Counted from the first letter of the stretch, positions 33,292 through 42,252 are shown. The stretch is 64,000 bases of DNA from Hafnia alvei (GCF_964063325.1 NZ_OZ061315.1:4030001-4094000), one strand, 5' to 3'. Notes: generated by a model from the sequence alone, not told the origin. Numbers and translations are program-made.

Positions 33292-33933
33292 TTAGCCTCG
33301 GGTATGCAGACGCATTTCGCGCTCAGCTTCAGTCATCGAAGCCAAGAATGCATCACGCTCAAAGACGCGAGTCATATAGATTTTCAATTCTTTAGAACCA
33401 GCGCCAGACAATTCAATGCCTAGAACCGGCAAACGCCATAACAGCGGTGCCAGATAGCAGTCAACCAAGCTGAACTCGTCGCTCATGAAGAATGGCTTCT
33501 GAGTAAATACCGGCGCGATAGCCAGTAGCTCTTCACGCAGCTGTTTACGCGCGTTATCAGCTTCCTGAGCAGTACCTTTTTCAATTTTGTGCAGCAGTGA
33601 ATACCAGTCGTTTTCGATGCGATGCATCATCAGACGGCTCTCACCACGGGCAACTGGATAAACGGGCATCAATGGCGGATGCGGGAAACGCTCGTCCAAA
33701 TATTCCATGATGATACGGGATTCATACAGAGTCAGCTCACGGTCAACCAACGTGGGTACTGTGCGGTACGGGTTGAGGTCAATCAGATCCTGCGGCAGGT
33801 TATCCATCTCAACCTGCTCAATCTCGACGCTGACACCCTTTTCGGCCAGTACGATACGTACTTGATGGCTAAAGATGTCGGTCGGGCCGGAAAACAGCGT
33901 CATTACCGAACGTTTGTTGGCAGCGACAGCCAT
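33292..33933 (-). CDS. sspA: SspA, stringent starvation protein A
   Basis: RNA-polymerase-binding protein with a glutathione-transferase fold but no transferase activity. It aids stationary-phase survival and acid tolerance and lowers H-NS. SVMTLFSGPTDIFSHQVRIV begins the thioredoxin-like half, and the helical half carries DEFSLVDCYLAPLLWRL. The ATG at 33933 has GGAGG upstream, giving 213 residues (E. coli 212). An upstream in-frame start would add four residues. The gene lies downstream of rplM-rpsI, with its own leader of about 290 bp. Confidence 0.95.
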   Translation of the reverse strand: MAVAANKRSVMTLFSGPTDIFSHQVRIVLAEKGVSVEIEQVEMDNLPQDLIDLNPYRTVPTLVDRELTLYESRIIMEYLDERFPHPPLMPVYPVARGESRLMMHRIENDWYSLLHKIEKGTAQEADNARKQLREELLAIAPVFTQKPFFMSDEFSLVDCYLAPLLWRLPVLGIELSGAGSKELKIYMTRVFERDAFLASMTEAEREMRLHTRG

Positions 33934-34280
33934 GAAAACCTCCAAGTTTATCTAGAAAACGGTATGAATAGCCGCCATCGGGCAGCGCTATCCAGATATT
34001 TGTTGTCACTCCTGACAGCCGTATAAGCAATAAAAATGAAGCATAAATAACAGGTTAGGCTATTTAGTACCTCTATTGCTCAACAATTGTACGGATAACA
34101 GGGCGCAAAAGTGGGAGACAGTTTAACAGAATTTGACGGTGTTGTGGGGAAGCGTTGGTTATTTCATGGCGTAATAAGTTTACGACACGTAAATTTCCGC
34201 GTTTTTCGACTGCTTGCAAATACAAAAAAGCCCGGCAAGCCGGGCTTTTACTATTAATGCTCTGCCGAAGCAGAAAAACA
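33934..34280. other. Gap between rpsI and sspA
   Basis: 347 bases. The part next to rpsI holds the rpsI terminator (34226-34249). The remainder must carry the sspA promoter and 5' leader; I see no convincing -35/-10 pair and no gene. Open frames across it overlap the ribosomal genes in antisense and are not credible. Confidence 0.6.
34226..34249 (-). terminator. rplM-rpsI terminator
   Basis: AAAAGCCCGG-CAAG-CCGGGCTTTT, a 10-bp stem with U-run on the minus strand, 31 bases past the rpsI stop. Confidence 0.92.
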
Positions 34281-34673
34281 TTAACGTTTGGAGAACTGAG
34301 GACGACGACGTGCTTTACGCAGGCCGACTTTCTTACGTTCAACTTCACGAGCATCACGAGTAACGAAGCCAGCTTTACGCAGTTCGCCACGCAGGGACTC
34401 GTCGTACTCCATCAGAGCGCGGGTGATACCATGACGGATCGCACCAGCCTGACCAGAAGTACCACCACCTTTAACGGTGATGTACAGATCGAATTTCTCA
34501 ACCATATCAACCAATTCCAGCGGCTGACGAACTACCATGCGGGCAGTTTCACGACCGAAGTACTGTTCCAGAGAACGTTGGTTGATTACGATTTTACCAC
34601 TGCCCGGTTTGATAAACACGCGAGCGGCGGAGCTTTTGCGGCGACCAGTGCCGTAGTATTGAGTTTCAGCCAT
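34281..34673 (-). CDS. rpsI: 30S ribosomal protein S9
   Basis: Small-subunit protein S9, whose C-terminal tail reaches the P-site tRNA. It starts MAETQYYGTGRRKSSAARVF and ends in the basic KARRRPQFSKR tail. It has 130 residues, the E. coli length. It lies 15 bp after rplM and forms the rplM-rpsI operon; in E. coli this operon is controlled by L13 binding to the rplM leader. Confidence 0.98.
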   Translation of the reverse strand: MAETQYYGTGRRKSSAARVFIKPGSGKIVINQRSLEQYFGRETARMVVRQPLELVDMVEKFDLYITVKGGGTSGQAGAIRHGITRALMEYDESLRGELRKAGFVTRDAREVERKKVGLRKARRRPQFSKR

Positions 34674-34688
34674 TGCCTATAATCCCGA

Positions 34689-35117
34689 TTAAATGTCAAG
34701 AACTTGCGGTTGCTGTGCCGCGTGATTGTGCTCGTTACCAGCGTAAACTTTCAGTTTACGGTACATAGCACGACCCAGCGGGCCCTTCGGCAGCATGCCT
34801 TTAACCGCGATCTCAATGACACGCTCAGGATGGCGAGCAATCATCTCTTCAAAGGTCGCTTGTTTGATACCACCGATGTGGCCGGTGTGATGGTAATAAA
34901 TCTTGTCAGAACGCTTGTTGCCGGTTACAGCAACTTTTTCTGCGTTCAGAACGATGATGTAATCACCAGTATCAACGTGCGGAGTGTATTCCGCTTTATG
35001 CTTGCCACGCAGGCGACGAGCCAGTTCAGTAGCCAAACGGCCCAGAGTCTTGCCGTCTGCATCAACTACGTACCAGTCACGTTTTACGGTTTCTGGCTTA
35101 GCTGTAAAAGTTTTCAT
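34689..35117 (-). CDS. rplM: 50S ribosomal protein L13
   Basis: Early-assembling large-subunit protein, 142 residues, the E. coli length. It starts MKTFTAKPETVKRDWYVVDA. The ATG at 35117 is chosen for this match; an upstream in-frame codon would add five residues. In E. coli L13 represses its own operon by binding the mRNA leader just ahead of rplM, and the leader here has the same final stretch (GTGTTCACCAACGTGTAACTT on the minus strand is broken only by a few changes further up). Confidence 0.98.
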   Translation of the reverse strand: MKTFTAKPETVKRDWYVVDADGKTLGRLATELARRLRGKHKAEYTPHVDTGDYIIVLNAEKVAVTGNKRSDKIYYHHTGHIGGIKQATFEEMIARHPERVIEIAVKGMLPKGPLGRAMYRKLKVYAGNEHNHAAQQPQVLDI

Positions 35118-35408
35118 TAAAAGCTTACCCAATTTAAGTTACACGTTGGTGAACACCCAAACGCTTACCTGTTTAAAAAAGTAAATGTATTAGAGGCTCA
35201 CACGACCATCGTCCAGCAAACCTACCCCTTCGAATAGCCAATGCCGGCACATAAAGTTTTTGGGAAAAAAAACTTCGTTGTAACGTGGGGTCGCAAGATT
35301 ATAGAGAAGTAGAATCTAAAGATCGAATAATTTTTCGGGCTAAAATTGATTTTGTGATTGCATCCGGTAGACAGCAACACCGGATGCGAGCGTTTTTTAA
35401 ACAAAACG
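35118..35408 (-). promoter_or_regulatory. rplM leader and promoter region
   Basis: 291 bases between zapE and rplM. The 110 bases before rplM closely resemble the E. coli rplM leader, including the run around 35142-35162, which fits conserved autogenous control by L13. A 9-bp hairpin (GCATCCGGT/ACCGGATGC, 35360-35387) lies 22 bases after the zapE stop and may protect or end that transcript; it has no U-run on the minus strand. Confidence 0.6.
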
Positions 35409-36557
35409 TTACGGCAAATGCTCTAAGCGCAAATAATCTTCGCTTTGCATCTCCTGCAAACGAGACAAGCAGCGCTGATATTCAAACTTCAAATGATCGC
35501 CCTGATAAATTTCGAACATCGACAGCTCCGCGCTGATGATCAGTTTTACATGACGCTCATAAAACTCATCCACTAGCGCAAGGAAGCGGCGCGCCGTATT
35601 TTCATTCAGCGTGTCCATTTTTTTCACGTGGTGTAAAAAGACCGTGTGATAGCGTCGCGAAAGCGCAATGTAATCAAGCTGGCTACGCGCCTCCTCGCAC
35701 AGAACCGAGAACTCGACGGCTAATACGCCTCCCGAGCTGCAAAGCGCAGGCAGTGGCCGATGGTTGATCTCTAACACCGGGTTAATCTCCCCCACGCTGC
35801 CTGCTAATTTGGCAAACATTTCATCCATGTTCTGCCGCGTCTCGGCAGTCATCGGCGTAAAATACAGCCCGGCCTGCGTCAACGTGCGCAGACGATAATC
35901 AATACCCGCATCCACATTCATTACGGCGCAATAGCGTTTAATCAGGTCAATCGCGGGGAGAAATCGAGCGCGCTGCAAGCCATTATGATAAAGGTTATCA
36001 GGAGGGATATTTGAAGTAGAAACCAGCGTAATGCCACGGGCAAATAGAGCCTGCAACAGCGTGCCTAGCAGCATAGCATCCGTGATATCCGACACAAAAA
36101 ACTCATCAAAACACAGCACATCCGCTTCATTTTTAAAACCATCGGCAATGATTTCTAATGGGTTTTCTTGCCCTTGCAGCGCGACAAGCTCTTCTTGTAC
36201 CCGCAGCATAAAGCGATGGAAATGCAAACGCAGCTTACGCTCGCTGGGAATGCTGTGGAAAAACAGATCCATTAGCCATGTTTTGCCCCTCCCAACGCCG
36301 CCCCACATATACAGTCCTTGCACCGGTTCCTGCGGCTTGGCGGCAGATTTTCCCCACAGGCTCTGCAAGCGCCCCCGCAACCCTCGACTTTCGACGGAGG
36401 GTGTTACCCGTTCTCTCTCGATAAGCGCTTGCTGAATGGCGGTTAGAGCCTCGACGGTTTGCCGCTGAACGGCATCGGGTTGGTAGTCTCCGGCATCGAG
36501 CGCCTGTTGATAGAGCATGGTTGGCGTCACTACGGACGTTATGCGATTTGATGGCAT
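35409..36557 (-). CDS. zapE: ZapE, FtsZ-interacting AFG1-like ATPase
   Basis: P-loop ATPase of the AFG1 family; in E. coli it associates with the Z-ring and destabilises FtsZ polymers, and matters under anaerobic or high-temperature growth. Walker A WGGVGRGKTWLMD near residue 83, Walker B DVLCFDEFFVSD, sensor STSNIPPDNLY. The ATG at 36557 gives 382 residues (E. coli 375). The longer frame begins at a TTG with no ribosome site. It is divergent from zapG. Beside rplM as in E. coli. Confidence 0.94.
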   Translation of the reverse strand: MPSNRITSVVTPTMLYQQALDAGDYQPDAVQRQTVEALTAIQQALIERERVTPSVESRGLRGRLQSLWGKSAAKPQEPVQGLYMWGGVGRGKTWLMDLFFHSIPSERKLRLHFHRFMLRVQEELVALQGQENPLEIIADGFKNEADVLCFDEFFVSDITDAMLLGTLLQALFARGITLVSTSNIPPDNLYHNGLQRARFLPAIDLIKRYCAVMNVDAGIDYRLRTLTQAGLYFTPMTAETRQNMDEMFAKLAGSVGEINPVLEINHRPLPALCSSGGVLAVEFSVLCEEARSQLDYIALSRRYHTVFLHHVKKMDTLNENTARRFLALVDEFYERHVKLIISAELSMFEIYQGDHLKFEYQRCLSRLQEMQSEDYLRLEHLP

Positions 36558-36841
36558 TAGGTACAGGGTCCCTACTGAATTTTTATCATTAGTTGTAAAC
36601 AATTTTAAAAATCATAAACGCTGCTTTTCGTGCAGCTTAGCGACCGATTGTCGCCTGTTAAGTGACTTTTGTCTTGTATCGGCAATTGTTTTTGCCCGTA
36701 AACCTCTCAGCAATGCACCTTCAGGATTCCACTCAGGTAAGGTTAACGGTTATAGTGTGCTTATGTGTAGGATATGTCGTTGAATCCCTACTAAGTAAAA
36801 TAGCAAACGCAAGCACATTCTATATACAGATAGGAGTCATC

Positions 36842-37237
36842 ATGACCTGGGAGTATGCGCTTATTGGTTTAGTCGTCGGTATCGTGATTGGTGCGGTAGC
36901 GATGCGTTTCGGCAACCGAAAACTCCGCCAGCAGCAAGTGCTGCAAAGCGAGCTCGAAAAGAGTAAGAACGAGTTGGAGCAATATCGTCAAGAACTGGTG
37001 AGCCACTTTGCTCACAGCGCCGAGTTACTGGATAACATGGCGAGCGACTACCGCCAGCTGTATCAGCACATGGCGAAGAGCTCAAATAATCTGCTGCCAG
37101 ATATGCCGCCGCAGGATAATCCTTTCCGTTACCGTTTGACCGAAGCGGACAACGATCAGGCTCCAGTTGAGTTCCCACCACGTGATTACTCCGATGGTGC
37201 ATCTGGATTACTGCGCGCCGAGCGCCGCGACAAATAA
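36842..37237 (+). CDS. zapG: ZapG (YhcB), membrane protein of the divisome/elongasome
   Basis: Inner-membrane protein (DUF1043) that links cell division and envelope biogenesis. One N-terminal helix at residues 4-22 (YALIGLVVGIVIGAVAMRF) is followed by a coiled coil at about residues 28-65 and a Pro-rich polar tail. The ATG at 36842 has GGAG upstream and gives 131 residues (E. coli 132). A longer frame reaching back into the promoter gap is not supported. It is divergent from zapE (284 bp) and upstream of degQ, as in E. coli. An ERIC remnant starts four bases after its stop. Confidence 0.94.
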   Translation: MTWEYALIGLVVGIVIGAVAMRFGNRKLRQQQVLQSELEKSKNELEQYRQELVSHFAHSAELLDNMASDYRQLYQHMAKSSNNLLPDMPPQDNPFRYRLTEADNDQAPVEFPPRDYSDGASGLLRAERRDK

Positions 37238-37241
37238 GAGA

Positions 37242-37267
37242 TATACCCAAAATAATTCACGGGTATA
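37242..37267. repeat. Miniature ERIC remnant
   Basis: The ERIC left end TATACCCAAAATAATTCAC is joined directly to the right-end bases GGGTATA. It is the same kind of ends-only element as at 2942-2970. Confidence 0.65.
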
Positions 37268-37290
37268 GCACAATTCGGTGGCTGTTTTTC

Positions 37291-37417
37291 TATAGCCTAA
37301 ATAGTTCGAGTTGCAGGAAGACGGCAAGTTTATGAATCCCTAGGAGCATAGTTGACTATGTGACTAGGGTGAAAAAACGCAGCTAACGCATCTGCAACTT
37401 GAGCTATGACGGATATA
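37291..37417. repeat. Diverged ERIC-like element, 127 bp
   Basis: Exactly 127 bp long, like the near-canonical copy at 56043. The order of blocks is the same: GTTGCAGGAAGACGGCAAG, GAATCCCTAGGAGC, a central ATAGTTGACTAT dyad, GTGACTAGGGTGA, then GCAACTTGAGCTATGACGG. Many positions differ, so it is an old or separate subfamily copy. Confidence 0.75.
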
Positions 37418-37567
37418 ATAGTCACCTCTTTTAATTACTCTTCTTAATCCCCACTTTGTTATTCTGAATAATATGGAACTTAATGCGCGCTGTTCGTTCT
37501 GAGTAGCACACCGGATTAATTTGCCCAAGACACATTGACCCTTTTGAAGACCATGAGAAAACATTCC

Positions 37568-38899
37568 ATGATGAAGAAAAAATCTTTATTGCTCAGTGCG
37601 CTTGCTTTAAGCATGGGCTTAACAATGTTATCCGCACCGTTCGCCAATGCCGCATTACCGCCCATCGTTGCTGGACAAAGCGTGCCAAGCTTAGCGCCAA
37701 TGTTGGAGAAAGTGCTGCCAGCTGTGGTTAGCGTCCACGTTGAAGGCATGCAAAATGCCAAACCAACGCCGGCGGCTAAAGGCGGTGAACGTCAGTTTGA
37801 AGGCTTAGGTTCAGGCGTCATAATTGATGCAGCCAAAGGCTATGTGCTGACCAATAACCACGTCATCAGCAATGCGACTACCATCAAAGTGCAGCTCAAC
37901 GATGGGCGTGAATACGCCGCCAAGCTGATTGGGCGTGACGAACAATCGGATATCGCGCTAATTCAGCTCACCGACGCCAAAAACCTGACGGCGATAAAAA
38001 TCGCAGACTCAGACAAACTACGCGTGGGTGATTTTGCCGTTGCCGTGGGTAACCCATTTGGTATTGGGCAAACAGCCACCTCAGGCATTATTTCTGCATT
38101 GGGTCGCAGCGGGTTAAATCTCGAAGGTCTGGAAAACTTTATTCAAACGGATGCTGCCATTAACCGTGGTAACTCCGGTGGCGCCCTGATTAACCTCAAC
38201 GGTGAGCTGATCGGCATTAACACCGCAATCTTGGCACCTGGCGGCGGGAATATCGGTATTGGTTTTGCGATCCCAAGTAACATGGCACAAAGCCTAAGCG
38301 CTCAACTGATCAAATACGGCGAAGTTAAACGCGGCGTTCTCGGTATTCGTGGTCGAGAAATGACGGCTGACCTTGCTCAGGCCTTCAAACTCGACGCACA
38401 GCGTGGCGCCTTCGTGAACGAAGTCTTGCCGAACTCTGCTGCTGCAAAAGCCGGTATTAAAGCAGGCGACGTGATTACCGCACTCGATGGCAATCCTCTA
38501 AGCAGCTTTGCCGAGCTGCGCGCCAAAATTGGCTCAGCCGCGCCGGGTACCGTACTAAAACTCGGTTTATTGCGTAACGGTAAACCGTTAACCATTCCGG
38601 TAACGCTGGAGAATAGCGGCGTCACCACCACCCAGGCAGAAAACATCAGCCCTTCACTTCAAGGTGCAACGCTGAGCGATGGCGATGTGAAAGGTACGCC
38701 GGGAATTAAAATTGATGACGTCGCCAAAGGCTCTGTTGCTGCACAAATGGGCATGCACAAAGGCGATCTGATCATTGGTCTCAACAGCGAACGTATTCGT
38801 GATATCGCCTCTTTGCGTAAGGCGCTGGCGGCAAACCCACCGGTCATTGCGTTGCACTTATTACGCAACGGTGAAAGCCTGTACCTACTGATTCGCTAA
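37568..38899 (+). CDS. degQ: DegQ, periplasmic serine endoprotease/chaperone
   Basis: HtrA-family protease for misfolded periplasmic proteins. It has a signal peptide ending near ANA-ALP, a trypsin-like domain with His (TNNHVI), Asp (QSDIALIQL) and Ser (NRGNSGGAL), and two PDZ domains (about residues 250-340 and 360-443). The segment between VSVHVEG and FEGLGSG, the LA-loop region, is about 10 residues shorter than in E. coli DegQ. I prefer the ATG at 37568, or 37571, because the next residues KKKSLLLSALAL match the E. coli start; 37553 is also possible. It is followed by degS. Confidence 0.95.
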   Translation: MMKKKSLLLSALALSMGLTMLSAPFANAALPPIVAGQSVPSLAPMLEKVLPAVVSVHVEGMQNAKPTPAAKGGERQFEGLGSGVIIDAAKGYVLTNNHVISNATTIKVQLNDGREYAAKLIGRDEQSDIALIQLTDAKNLTAIKIADSDKLRVGDFAVAVGNPFGIGQTATSGIISALGRSGLNLEGLENFIQTDAAINRGNSGGALINLNGELIGINTAILAPGGGNIGIGFAIPSNMAQSLSAQLIKYGEVKRGVLGIRGREMTADLAQAFKLDAQRGAFVNEVLPNSAAAKAGIKAGDVITALDGNPLSSFAELRAKIGSAAPGTVLKLGLLRNGKPLTIPVTLENSGVTTTQAENISPSLQGATLSDGDVKGTPGIKIDDVAKGSVAAQMGMHKGDLIIGLNSERIRDIASLRKALAANPPVIALHLLRNGESLYLLIR

Positions 38900-38941
38900 A
38901 TGCGACTTCACTAAAAGAGTCATTTAAACAAAAACTGCACA

Positions 38942-38976
38942 AAAATCGGGCATAGGCGTGTGCCGTGCCCGATTTT
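38942..38976 (+). terminator. degQ terminator
   Basis: AAAATCGGGCA (38942-38952) and TGCCCGATTTT (38966-38976) make an 11-bp stem with a 13-base loop between degQ and degS. degS would then need its own promoter or read-through. Confidence 0.8.
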
Positions 38977-39021
38977 CTCTGTTATTCTTCGCCTATCTTT
39001 TCTTACCCTTTCAGAAACTTC

Positions 39022-40098
39022 ATGTTTACTAAGATATTACGCTCAGTTTTTCTGGGGCTTGTGGTAGCCATCATTTTGCTGATTGCGGTGCCATCACTGC
39101 GTCCGGTCGGGCTTTTTTCGCTATTTAAAGCGGCCTCATTCGAAGAAGCACCTATTAGCTACAATTCTGCGGTGAAACGAGCTGCACCCGCCGTCGTTAA
39201 CGTTTACAACGGCAGCATGAATAATAGCGGTCAGGGCAGCAATGGCTTAGCAATCAAAACTCTAGGCTCTGGCGTTATTATGGATAGCCGAGGCTATATA
39301 CTCACCAATAAACATGTTGTTAGCGGCGCAGACCAAATCGTGGTCGCTCTGCAAGACGGTCGCGTTTTTGAAGCTATGCTCGCCGGTTCAGATACGCTCA
39401 CCGATTTGGCCGTGCTGAAAATTCAGGCGACTAATCTGCCGGTTATCACCATCAACCCGAAACGCGTTCCTCACATTGGCGACGTAGTACTGGCTATCGG
39501 CAACCCCTATAACATTGGGCAAACCACAACCCAAGGAATTATCAGCGCAACCGGCCGTGTGGGGCTAAGCACCTATGGGCATCAGAACTTCTTGCAAACC
39601 GACGCCTCAATCAACCACGGTAACTCAGGCGGTGCATTAGTTAACACGCTGGGTGAGTTGGTGGGGATCAATACCCTATCGCTTGATAAAAGCAACGACG
39701 GTGAAACGCCCGAAGGTATTGGTTTTGCCATTCCAACCGCCCTTTCTACCAAGATCATGGCCAAGCTGATTCGCGATGGACGCGTTATTCGCGGCTTTAT
39801 CGGCGTGAGCGGGCGAGAAATTGCACCTGCACGCAATCAGCCGCAGGCCAATGCCATGGAGCGTATTCAAGGTATTATCGTGCGTGACGTGGCCGCTAAT
39901 GGCCCTGCGGCTAACGCAGGGATTCAGCCGGGCGACATCGTTCTCAACGTCGATGGTAAACCGGCGGTCAGCGCGGCAGAAACGATGGATCAGGTGGCTG
40001 AAATTCGCCCTGGAACGGTAGTACCAGTGATTATCATGCGTAACGGTGAACGCATGACGCTAAGCGTGACCATCGAAGAGTTTCCGAACGTCGATTGA
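39022..40098 (+). CDS. degS: DegS, membrane-anchored protease that triggers the sigma-E response
   Basis: Inner-membrane HtrA protease that is activated by unfolded outer-membrane porins through its PDZ domain and makes the first cut in RseA. A single N-terminal anchor (about residues 6-25), a protease domain with His (TNKHVV), Asp (LTDLAVLKI) and Ser (NHGNSGGAL), and one PDZ domain follow. The ATG at 39022 gives 358 residues (E. coli 355). Upstream in-frame codons fall in the degQ terminator, so I rejected a longer form. In E. coli argR and mdh come next; here murA is convergent. Confidence 0.95.
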   Translation: MFTKILRSVFLGLVVAIILLIAVPSLRPVGLFSLFKAASFEEAPISYNSAVKRAAPAVVNVYNGSMNNSGQGSNGLAIKTLGSGVIMDSRGYILTNKHVVSGADQIVVALQDGRVFEAMLAGSDTLTDLAVLKIQATNLPVITINPKRVPHIGDVVLAIGNPYNIGQTTTQGIISATGRVGLSTYGHQNFLQTDASINHGNSGGALVNTLGELVGINTLSLDKSNDGETPEGIGFAIPTALSTKIMAKLIRDGRVIRGFIGVSGREIAPARNQPQANAMERIQGIIVRDVAANGPAANAGIQPGDIVLNVDGKPAVSAAETMDQVAEIRPGTVVPVIIMRNGERMTLSVTIEEFPNVD

Positions 40099-40129
40099 TA
40101 ACCTTCGCTGCAACGAAAAAATGCCATAA

Positions 40130-40157
40130 AAAAACGCCATCGAAAGATGGCGTTTTT
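40130..40157. terminator. Bidirectional terminator between degS and murA
   Basis: AAAAACGCCATC-GAAA-GATGGCGTTTTT: a 12-bp stem with a GAAA tetraloop, with U-runs on both strands, between convergent degS and murA. Confidence 0.93.
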
Positions 40158-40177
40158 GTTTTCAAGCGTAGGCTAAA

Positions 40178-41437
40178 TTACTCGCCTTTTACGCGCTCAA
40201 TATTTGCGCCCAAGGCGCTTAACTTGTTCTCGATGCGGTCATAGCCACGGTCGATGTGGTAAATACGATCGACGATAGTGGTACCTTCCGCAACGCAGCC
40301 AGCAATAACCAAACTTGCTGACGCACGCAGGTCAGTGGCCATTACCTGCGCACCAGACAGTTTCTCAACGCCGTAGCAAATCGCAGTATTACCTTCGATT
40401 TCAGCATGAGCGCCCATACGGATAAGCTCAGGGATGTGCATGAAACGGTTTTCGAAGATAGTTTCAGTAATAACACCGGTACCTTCAGCCACCAGATTCA
40501 GCAAGCTGAACTGAGCCTGCATATCGGTTGGGAAACCGGGATGCGGAGCAGTACGAACGGTAACGGCTTTTGGACGTTCACCGTGCATATCCAAAGAGAT
40601 CCAGTCTTCACCAGTTTCAATATCTGCACCCGCTTCACGCAGTTTCGCCAAAACAGCATCCAGCGTATCAGGACGGGTATTACGGCAGATAATTTTACCG
40701 CGTGTAACCGCAGCGGCAATCAGGAAAGTACCGGTTTCGATACGGTCTGGCAGCACGCGGTAAACACCGCCGCCCAAGCGCGCAACACCTTCAATGGTGA
40801 TACGGTCTGAACCAGCGCCTGAGATTTTTGCCCCTAACGTGTTCAGGAAGTTCGCGGTATCCACGATTTCCGGCTCACGCGCGGCGTTTTCAATAACCGT
40901 TGTGCCTTCAGCCAGCGTAGCAGCGCTCATAATGGTCACGGTGGCACCAACGCTCACCTTATCCATAACGATATGCGCGCCTTTCAAGCGACCATCAACG
41001 GAAGCTTTCACATAGCCTTCTTCCAGCTTGATCTCTGCACCCAGCTGTTCTAAACCGGTGATGTGCAAATCGACGGGACGAGCGCCAATCGCGCAACCAC
41101 CCGGCAAAGAAACCTGGCCATAGCCAAAGCGAGCAACCAGCGGGCCCAGCGCCCAAATAGAGGCACGCATGGTTTTCACCAGATCATAAGGAGCACACAG
41201 TTCATTCACGTTACTCGCATCGACGTGAACAGAACCGTTACGCTCAACGCGCACGCCCAACTGGCTTAACAGTTTCATCGTGGTGTCGATGTCTTTCAAC
41301 TTCGGCACGTTTTGAATTTCTACAGGCTCTTCCGCCAGCAGCGCGGCGAAAAGAATTGGCAGGGCTGCATTTTTTGCACCAGAAATGGTGACCTCGCCGC
41401 TTAGGCGAGTGGGCCCCTGCACACGAAATTTATCCAT
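40178..41437 (-). CDS. murA: MurA, UDP-GlcNAc 1-carboxyvinyltransferase
   Basis: First committed step of peptidoglycan synthesis: transfer of enolpyruvate from PEP to UDP-GlcNAc. It has 419 residues, the E. coli length. The catalytic and fosfomycin-target cysteine is C115 in LPGGCAIGARP, so no natural Cys-to-Asp resistance change. The N-terminus MDKFRVQGPTRLSGEVTISG and the RASASLVIAG region are typical. It lies 66 bp after ibaG in the same direction, as in E. coli (ibaG-murA). Confidence 0.98.
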   Translation of the reverse strand: MDKFRVQGPTRLSGEVTISGAKNAALPILFAALLAEEPVEIQNVPKLKDIDTTMKLLSQLGVRVERNGSVHVDASNVNELCAPYDLVKTMRASIWALGPLVARFGYGQVSLPGGCAIGARPVDLHITGLEQLGAEIKLEEGYVKASVDGRLKGAHIVMDKVSVGATVTIMSAATLAEGTTVIENAAREPEIVDTANFLNTLGAKISGAGSDRITIEGVARLGGGVYRVLPDRIETGTFLIAAAVTRGKIICRNTRPDTLDAVLAKLREAGADIETGEDWISLDMHGERPKAVTVRTAPHPGFPTDMQAQFSLLNLVAEGTGVITETIFENRFMHIPELIRMGAHAEIEGNTAICYGVEKLSGAQVMATDLRASASLVIAGCVAEGTTIVDRIYHIDRGYDRIENKLSALGANIERVKGE

Positions 41438-41503
41438 TATTACCGATCTCAGTTAAATATTTGAAACAACCATCACCGCGAACGGTAATAGCGAGTATTG
41501 GGA

Positions 41504-41758
41504 TCACAACGCGTTAAGCTTGCGATCGCGCTGCCATTCTTCAGGGGTGAAAGCCTTGATCGACAGTGCGTGAATTCTGTTATCTGCAATGTATTCCATC
41601 AGAGGTGCATACACCGTCTGTTGTTTTTTAACACGGCTCATACCAGCAAACTGTTCGCCGACAACAATCACCTGAAAGTGGCTGCCGTCACCGGTTACAT
41701 GGGCTTCCTGCAGGGATAATGCGTTCATCAACACATCTTTAATTTCGTTGTTGTCCAT
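41504..41758 (-). CDS. ibaG: IbaG, BolA-family iron-sulfur partner protein
   Basis: BolA/YrbA family protein of 84 residues that pairs with monothiol glutaredoxin (Grx4) and is induced by acid in E. coli. The BolA fold residues GSHFQVIVVGEQFAGMSRVKKQ are split here over residues 25-46, with the conserved His27; the C-terminal segment IHALSIKAFTPEEW is also typical. It lies between mlaB and murA, with a terminator 119 bp upstream (41877-41910) that separates it from the mla operon. Confidence 0.94.
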   Translation of the reverse strand: MDNNEIKDVLMNALSLQEAHVTGDGSHFQVIVVGEQFAGMSRVKKQQTVYAPLMEYIADNRIHALSIKAFTPEEWQRDRKLNAL

Positions 41759-41876
41759 GGGCGCTCAATCATTGAATAAAGAAAAAATATGAACATCGTT
41801 TTGGCATAAACGATCTTTTAAGCCAAAAGGACTAAGCCGCCCATATTAGAGGAAATATGCTCTATCTTAAACAAAG

Positions 41877-41910
41877 AAAAGCCCCCGATAGCATCGTTAT
41901 CGAGGGCTTT
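41877..41910 (-). terminator. mla operon terminator
   Basis: AAAGCCC...GGGCTTT brackets CGATA...TATCG in an imperfect stem with a GCATCGT loop; on the minus strand it ends in TTTTCTTTG. It lies 28 bases past the mlaB stop. Confidence 0.85.
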
Positions 41911-41937
41911 AGAAATAATCCTAATTATTGCACTGGG

Positions 41938-42252
41938 TTAGGAGGCTAACTCAGCACCATCGATGATCAGGACCTCATTGAGATTGTAGAGCGCAATCAA
42001 CGTACGTAGACGCTCGCTCACACCGGTAATCACAATCTGAGAAGCGCTGGTAGCAGGTGTATTCTGCACGTGAACCAGCATAGCAAGGCCTGCTGAATCA
42101 ACACGCACCAACTCGCTTAAATCCAGACGTTTCTTACCTTCAAGCAACGTGTGGCGATCGTCCCAAAAGCTCATCAGTGAATCTCGATCGAGAATACCAA
42201 TCAGCTTGAGCGTATCTTCTTCGCTACGCCATTGCAGGACATTCGGCGTCAT
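41938..42252 (-). CDS. mlaB: MlaB, STAS-domain subunit of the phospholipid transporter
   Basis: Small cytoplasmic STAS protein that stabilises the MlaFEDB ABC complex in the inner membrane. LDLSELVRVDSAGLAMLVHV contains the STAS core, including the Ser near residue 53 that corresponds to an important site in E. coli MlaB. It has 104 residues (E. coli 97). Its ATG overlaps the mlaC stop by one base (TAATG), so translation is coupled. Confidence 0.93.
   Translation of the reverse strand: MTPNVLQWRSEEDTLKLIGILDRDSLMSFWDDRHTLLEGKKRLDLSELVRVDSAGLAMLVHVQNTPATSASQIVITGVSERLRTLIALYNLNEVLIIDGAELAS

Larger units (their letters stand above)
37238..37567. other. Gap between zapG and degQ, mostly ERIC-derived
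   Basis: 330 bases with no gene. It holds a miniature ERIC remnant (37242-37267), a diverged full-length ERIC-like element (37291-37417) and about 130 bases that should contain the degQ promoter. Confidence 0.7.
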
